From assembly GCA_934747885.1 (NCBI GenBank), contig CAKVHE010000001.1:310001-374000 (forward strand): a stretch of DNA of 64,000 nt, read 5' to 3'. The notes beneath the pieces were generated by a model that did not search any database, was not told where the DNA came from, and was given only the letters and a program-made list of their open reading frames with translations. Source of the stretch: an uncultured Clostridia bacterium. Its GTDB lineage: Bacteria > Bacillota > Clostridia > Christensenellales > UBA1242. The translations under genes and the position numbers were made by a program. This document shows, one piece after another, positions 60,734-64,000 of this stretch; position 1 is the stretch's first letter, and each line of letters begins with the position of its first letter.

Positions 60734-60739
60734 AGTGTA

Positions 60740-60769
60740 ATTATATATTTTTTAATTATCGTTTGTCAA
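60740..60769 (-). promoter_or_regulatory. Promoter of lgt operon (leaderless)
   Basis: TTGACA (60764-60769), 18-base spacer, TATAAT (60740-60745), six bases to the ATG. Confidence 0.8.
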
Positions 60770-60788
60770 TTGCGAAAAGGCAAAAAAC

Positions 60789-60820
60789 AAAAAGAACTTT
60801 GCAAATTGCAAAGTTCTTTT
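60789..60820 (-). terminator. Terminator of the inside-out membrane protein gene
   Basis: Near-perfect 15-bp stem AAAAGAACTTTGCAA/TTGCAAAGTTCTTTT with a one-base spacer at the tip. Confidence 0.85.
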
Positions 60821-60837
60821 GTTAAATTTTGTCAAGA

Positions 60838-62820
60838 TTAGTCGCCTATTTCTACGCCACCCTCATTTGGGTCGTTTACTATTCCTGCATTTCCGCCATT
60901 GTCGGTTTCTGGAGGAGTAGGTACCTTGCCTGGATCGGTTGGGTTTGGAGTAGGAGTTGGTTCAGTGGTAGTATCCGGTACACGGGTTTCGGTATCTTGA
61001 CCACGGTTTGGTGTATCGTTTGCGCCTGGGTTTGCACCTGTGTCTTCACGCACATTGTCATCTGGTTTTGGTGTTTTGTCTTTTGCCGGATTGGTTGGAA
61101 AGTCAAATGGTTTTCCACCACCGTTACTTGGATCTTTGGTGTCTTCACCCACACGTTCAGTTACTTCCGCACCTGATGGGTGAGTGTAATTTTTTTCACC
61201 TTTTTTTTCATCGTCTGGTTTTGGAGGTTTTGGATTATCTGGATTATCCGGATTGTCTGGGTTATCCGGATTAACAGGTTCGTCAGGGTTCTCTTTGCCG
61301 CCACTCTTTCCAATCATTGCAAAGTAAGGAGCGGTTGCATTAAACAAAATTGCACCTGCAAGCAAACCGGCAACAACACGTTTAAAGGTGCTATTGGTGC
61401 TTTTTGTTGGAGCATAAACGGGAACAAAGTATGCAGGAATATCTGTTCTAGCTTTTACTTTGTTTAGTTCGTATTTAGTGGTATAAGGAACTTTAACACC
61501 ATATACTTCTCTAAGTTCTTCAAGATGTTTGCCTTCCTTTTTGGTACCCTCGCTTTCAACCATACTTACCATTTTAGCAAGGTCTTTGCGGGCATGCTTT
61601 GCTTCTTTTGAGCCATCTTCTGCCAAAAACTCATCAAACTCTTTGCAAGCGTTTATACGATCTTCTTTGACGATGCCTTTTCGGCAGCAAGTACGAAACA
61701 CGCGTTGCATTTTTTCTTCAATGGTCAAGTCATCAAACTTTTTGGTCATTCTTGCCAATTCTTCTTGCAAATGAGCGGCAAAACTTGCGCTATTTACATA
61801 ATCTCTAAAATGTGCCTCGTCAACAAGGTCAGTCGCATATAGTTGCTTGTCAACTTGTATTGCATTTGCACATTTTGACGGACTATTACAATAATGCTTG
61901 TAACCATGCATATAGTCATCTATAGATGGCAAACCATAAAAATGCTTTTCATCATATTTGTCAATAATCGCTTTATAGTTTGTGCGAGATTTTGCATCAG
62001 GCAAAGTATCAACGCTGAAAACCGGCGAAGTCGCCGAATAGGTTCCGGTACGAACAAACGAATTTGCCTTTTCGCTAATGCAATCGGTAAATTGCATCAT
62101 AACCTCTGGTTGATCTTCTATTAGTTCAGCAAGTTTGTTGGCTACTGATCTGCTAGTGCTATAACCTTTGGTGGTTACCCCCGTCTTTTGCGCGCAAAGC
62201 CTTACAAGGTCGGTGGCAGTCATGCTAGTTTCGTAAGGTTTAAAGGCATATGTGCTGTCAGCCTCTACGCGTGGAGCATTTTCTACAGTAACCGCAGCGC
62301 CAAAACTATCAACTTCTTGGTGTCTTCCGCCATCAAAAACTAGGTATGGTGCTTTGTTGCCTGCCTCAATAAGTCCATAATACGAAATAATCATTTGCGC
62401 TCTAAGGTCAGTTAACGCGGCGTTGGTTGCATTTAGGCGTTTTTGACGCGCACGAGCCGATTCTGTACTTGAATGCCACCCTTTTGTGTTTTCTAGTGCT
62501 TCTACTAGCGCACCTTCAACAGCAATCAAAAAACGTGTGGTTTCACTAGTAAAGAAACTTTGGCGTTGTCTGTACTGATCGCTTAAATATCCGTTAAGTT
62601 CTAGGCTAAAATCAGTGTTTTGCAATTTTTCAGCCACAGTTTTGTCAAGATAAATCTCCGCACCAGTTGCCTTGCAAAGAGATAATGCACTTACCACCGC
62701 ATTAAGAGCCGGAATTTGCGCACTATTAGAAAAACTACCTTTAAACTTAGTTTTTGTTAACTTAATTAAGTCAGATTTAAAATCGTCCAAAAAAGATTGA
62801 TCAATTTTTATTCTTTCCAT
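60838..62820 (-). CDS. Large membrane protein with Pro/Asn/Asp-rich outer tail
   Basis: From ATG 62820 (GGGGGA upstream) this is a 660-residue protein without a signal peptide. Residues 1-475 are soluble, mostly helical and contain Cys pairs (MHGYKHYCNSPSKCANAI; FRTCCRKG). One membrane span follows at about 482-500 (VVAGLLAGAILFNATAPYF), then an outer tail of roughly 157 residues rich in Pro, Asn, Asp, Thr, including four NPD repeats. The inside-out layout is unlike a wall-anchored adhesin. No family was recognised. Confidence 0.75.
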   Translation of the reverse strand: MERIKIDQSFLDDFKSDLIKLTKTKFKGSFSNSAQIPALNAVVSALSLCKATGAEIYLDKTVAEKLQNTDFSLELNGYLSDQYRQRQSFFTSETTRFLIAVEGALVEALENTKGWHSSTESARARQKRLNATNAALTDLRAQMIISYYGLIEAGNKAPYLVFDGGRHQEVDSFGAAVTVENAPRVEADSTYAFKPYETSMTATDLVRLCAQKTGVTTKGYSTSRSVANKLAELIEDQPEVMMQFTDCISEKANSFVRTGTYSATSPVFSVDTLPDAKSRTNYKAIIDKYDEKHFYGLPSIDDYMHGYKHYCNSPSKCANAIQVDKQLYATDLVDEAHFRDYVNSASFAAHLQEELARMTKKFDDLTIEEKMQRVFRTCCRKGIVKEDRINACKEFDEFLAEDGSKEAKHARKDLAKMVSMVESEGTKKEGKHLEELREVYGVKVPYTTKYELNKVKARTDIPAYFVPVYAPTKSTNSTFKRVVAGLLAGAILFNATAPYFAMIGKSGGKENPDEPVNPDNPDNPDNPDNPKPPKPDDEKKGEKNYTHPSGAEVTERVGEDTKDPSNGGGKPFDFPTNPAKDKTPKPDDNVREDTGANPGANDTPNRGQDTETRVPDTTTEPTPTPNPTDPGKVPTPPETDNGGNAGIVNDPNEGGVEIGD

Positions 62821-62858
62821 AAAAAATCCCCCACAGAATTTTCTTTTTTGTAATGCCA

Positions 62859-62887
62859 ATTATAGCACAATTGTTCGGTTTTGTCAA
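62859..62887 (-). promoter_or_regulatory. Perfect sigma-A consensus promoter
   Basis: TTGACA (62882-62887), 17-base spacer, TATAAT (62859-62864), serving the inside-out membrane protein; the leader is about 30 bases. Confidence 0.85.
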
Positions 62888-62943
62888 TAGTGCCCCTCAA
62901 ATTAGGCTCCGCATACTGCGCCACCATATAGTAATACTTTATG

Positions 62944-63567
62944 TTATTCATCAATCTCTTTGCCAAGCACTTTGCTAACCGAATTTTTTATTTCAGTGTA
63001 GCCAAAACCTTTGCCGGCAAGATGCCTTATTAACTTTTCTTTTAAGCCTTCTACCCCGCTTTTGCTTTTTACAAATTTTTCGGCAAAGCGGTCACAATTT
63101 TGTTGTTCGACGTCTACATCCAAATTATCTAGTACTTCTTTTGCGACTTCGCGGCTTACGCCCTTTTGCACTAGTTTACTTTCCAAATCGCGCCTGCTTC
63201 GGGTGGTATTTTGTGACACATAGCACCTCGCATAAACGCTGTCATTTACTAGTTTTAAACGGGCTAAGCTTTCTAGCGCGGCATCAATTTGCGCCGGCTC
63301 AAACCCTTTGGTTATTAGTTTTGTTTTTAGCCCCGCACAGGTGTACAATCGACGCTCCAAAAGTTTTAGTGCCTGTCTTTTGGCGCGCTCCACTTCACTT
63401 TCTTCGGCAATTTTCAAAAGCTCATCTTCGGTTATTTCTTTGCCAACTTTTAAAAAGTTTTTATAAACCGTTTCTATTTCTAACGCAACAAAATATTCAC
63501 CATTTAAAAAAATATTTGCACGAGATTTGTTTTTGCTTTGCACTTTAATTTGAGTAATCTTTGACAT
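62944..63567 (-). CDS. recX: Regulatory protein RecX
   Basis: 207 residues: AKRQALKLLERRLYTCAGLK and ALESLARLKLVNDSVYARCYV are RecX repeat motifs of three-helix bundles. RecX binds RecA filaments and limits their activity. It begins two bases past the yigZ stop. Confidence 0.93.
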   Translation of the reverse strand: MSKITQIKVQSKNKSRANIFLNGEYFVALEIETVYKNFLKVGKEITEDELLKIAEESEVERAKRQALKLLERRLYTCAGLKTKLITKGFEPAQIDAALESLARLKLVNDSVYARCYVSQNTTRSRRDLESKLVQKGVSREVAKEVLDNLDVDVEQQNCDRFAEKFVKSKSGVEGLKEKLIRHLAGKGFGYTEIKNSVSKVLGKEIDE

Positions 63568-63569
63568 AA

Positions 63570-64000
63570 CTATTTGCCCTTACACTTAAATCTAAAAAAA
63601 GCATTGCGGAGCTTATTATTCATAAACCTACCACCAAGCAAAGTCTTTATATCGGCAAAAACCATTTGCTCTTTGTGCGCCGGAAAAGCCACTTCTATGC
63701 GCACCACATCGGAGTAGTCTTGCTTAATAATTGGGTACTCATTATCTCTAAGATAAGCCCCCACTTTGGCAAAGTCGTTGTAAGTAAACCTAAATTCGTA
63801 TACCACACACTCGGTCATTGCAAATTTGCCCGCCGCATTAAGCGCTTCTAGCGCCGAATGATGATAAGTGCGCGTAAGTTTGCCAAGCCCAAGTTCTTTT
63901 CCGCCAAAATATCTAACCACCGCGACTATGGTGTTTGTTAAATTCTTTTCATTTATTGCTTGCAAAATTGGCATACCGGCACTACCACCTGGCTCGCCGT
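63570..64000 (-). CDS. yigZ: YigZ/IMPACT family protein, C-terminal part (runs off window)
   Basis: The frame is open to the window edge; the visible part includes GEPGGSAGMPILQAI, then VVRYFGGKELGLGKLTRTY, both hallmarks of the YigZ (IMPACT, UPF0029) family. About 143 residues are present of a usual 200-215. The N-terminus lies upstream of the window; the ATG at 63974 is internal. Function unknown, often linked to translation. Confidence 0.92.
   Translation of the reverse strand, partial: GEPGGSAGMPILQAINEKNLTNTIVAVVRYFGGKELGLGKLTRTYHHSALEALNAAGKFAMTECVVYEFRFTYNDFAKVGAYLRDNEYPIIKQDYSDVVRIEVAFPAHKEQMVFADIKTLLGGRFMNNKLRNAFFRFKCKGK

Noticed and set aside
61229..61285. CRISPR-like or functional DNA repeat
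   Set aside because: The short repeats encode in-frame Asn-Pro-Asp units of a low-complexity protein tail; no spacers of constant length.
1..64000. tRNA, rRNA, insertion sequences and prophage genes
   Set aside because: No tRNA-like or rRNA motifs, transposase, integrase or phage structural genes were recognised on either strand by eye.

Overview
The window looks like chromosome of an uncultured, low-GC Gram-positive bacterium of the Clostridia/Bacillota. Endospore genes are present (spoIIE, yabP, yabQ, yqfC, yqfD, a DUF3794-LysM protein, veg), together with Firmicutes-type addAB, recX, greA, era-yqzL-recO and ppdK. No outer-membrane genes, rRNA, tRNA, CRISPR array or insertion sequence was recognised. 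Most genes lie on the minus strand. Many have near-perfect TTGACA/TATAAT promoters and clear intrinsic terminators.

Layout. 1-6026: vanW-like (partial), a short CCA-type nucleotidyltransferase, tilS and spoIIE on the minus strand, divergent from yabP-yabQ-divIC. 6195-9581: a large secreted, membrane-anchored surface protein. 9638-13025: trmL and two glycosyltransferase genes, one fused to an APH-type kinase. 13101-18758: an accessory block with an exported protein ending in a Hint (hedgehog/intein) domain, two tandem GT2-like membrane proteins without catalytic motifs and with frame-broken C-terminal domains, and a sibling exported protein. 18886-23782: poorly characterised membrane proteins, DUF2804 and DUF1858. 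23847-32377: rplI, an O-antigen-ligase-like protein, addB and addA in one operon. 32456-41950: a surface-polysaccharide locus (GT2, GT32-like and GT4 glycosyltransferases, a flippase, and a polymerase fused to a GT32-like domain). 42090-47170: DUF1540, a transglutaminase-like protein, rplJ-rplL with an L10 leader, and ppdK. 47330-49170: a gene remnant and a third exported modular protein carrying a DUF6273-like domain. 49289-53547: recO, yqzL, era, ybeY, yqfD, yqfC, greA. 53687-64000: a small conserved protein, a Rho-like protein without Walker A, DUF3794-LysM, veg, pepF, a DivIVA-like coiled coil, lgt, a large inside-out membrane protein, recX and a partial yigZ.

How it fits together. The housekeeping blocks keep recognisable Bacillus-like neighbourhoods. 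Between them sit surface functions: polysaccharide assembly and a family of exported proteins that share one N-terminal module but carry different C-terminal cargo. All three intact members of that family have the same unusual promoter spacing. The most novel region is 13101-17602, where the Hint protein shares an apparent operon with two GT2-like pseudoenzymes whose extracellular domains are both interrupted by frameshifts. A second theme is leaderless transcription: at five genes the start codon lies exactly six bases after a TATAAT box.
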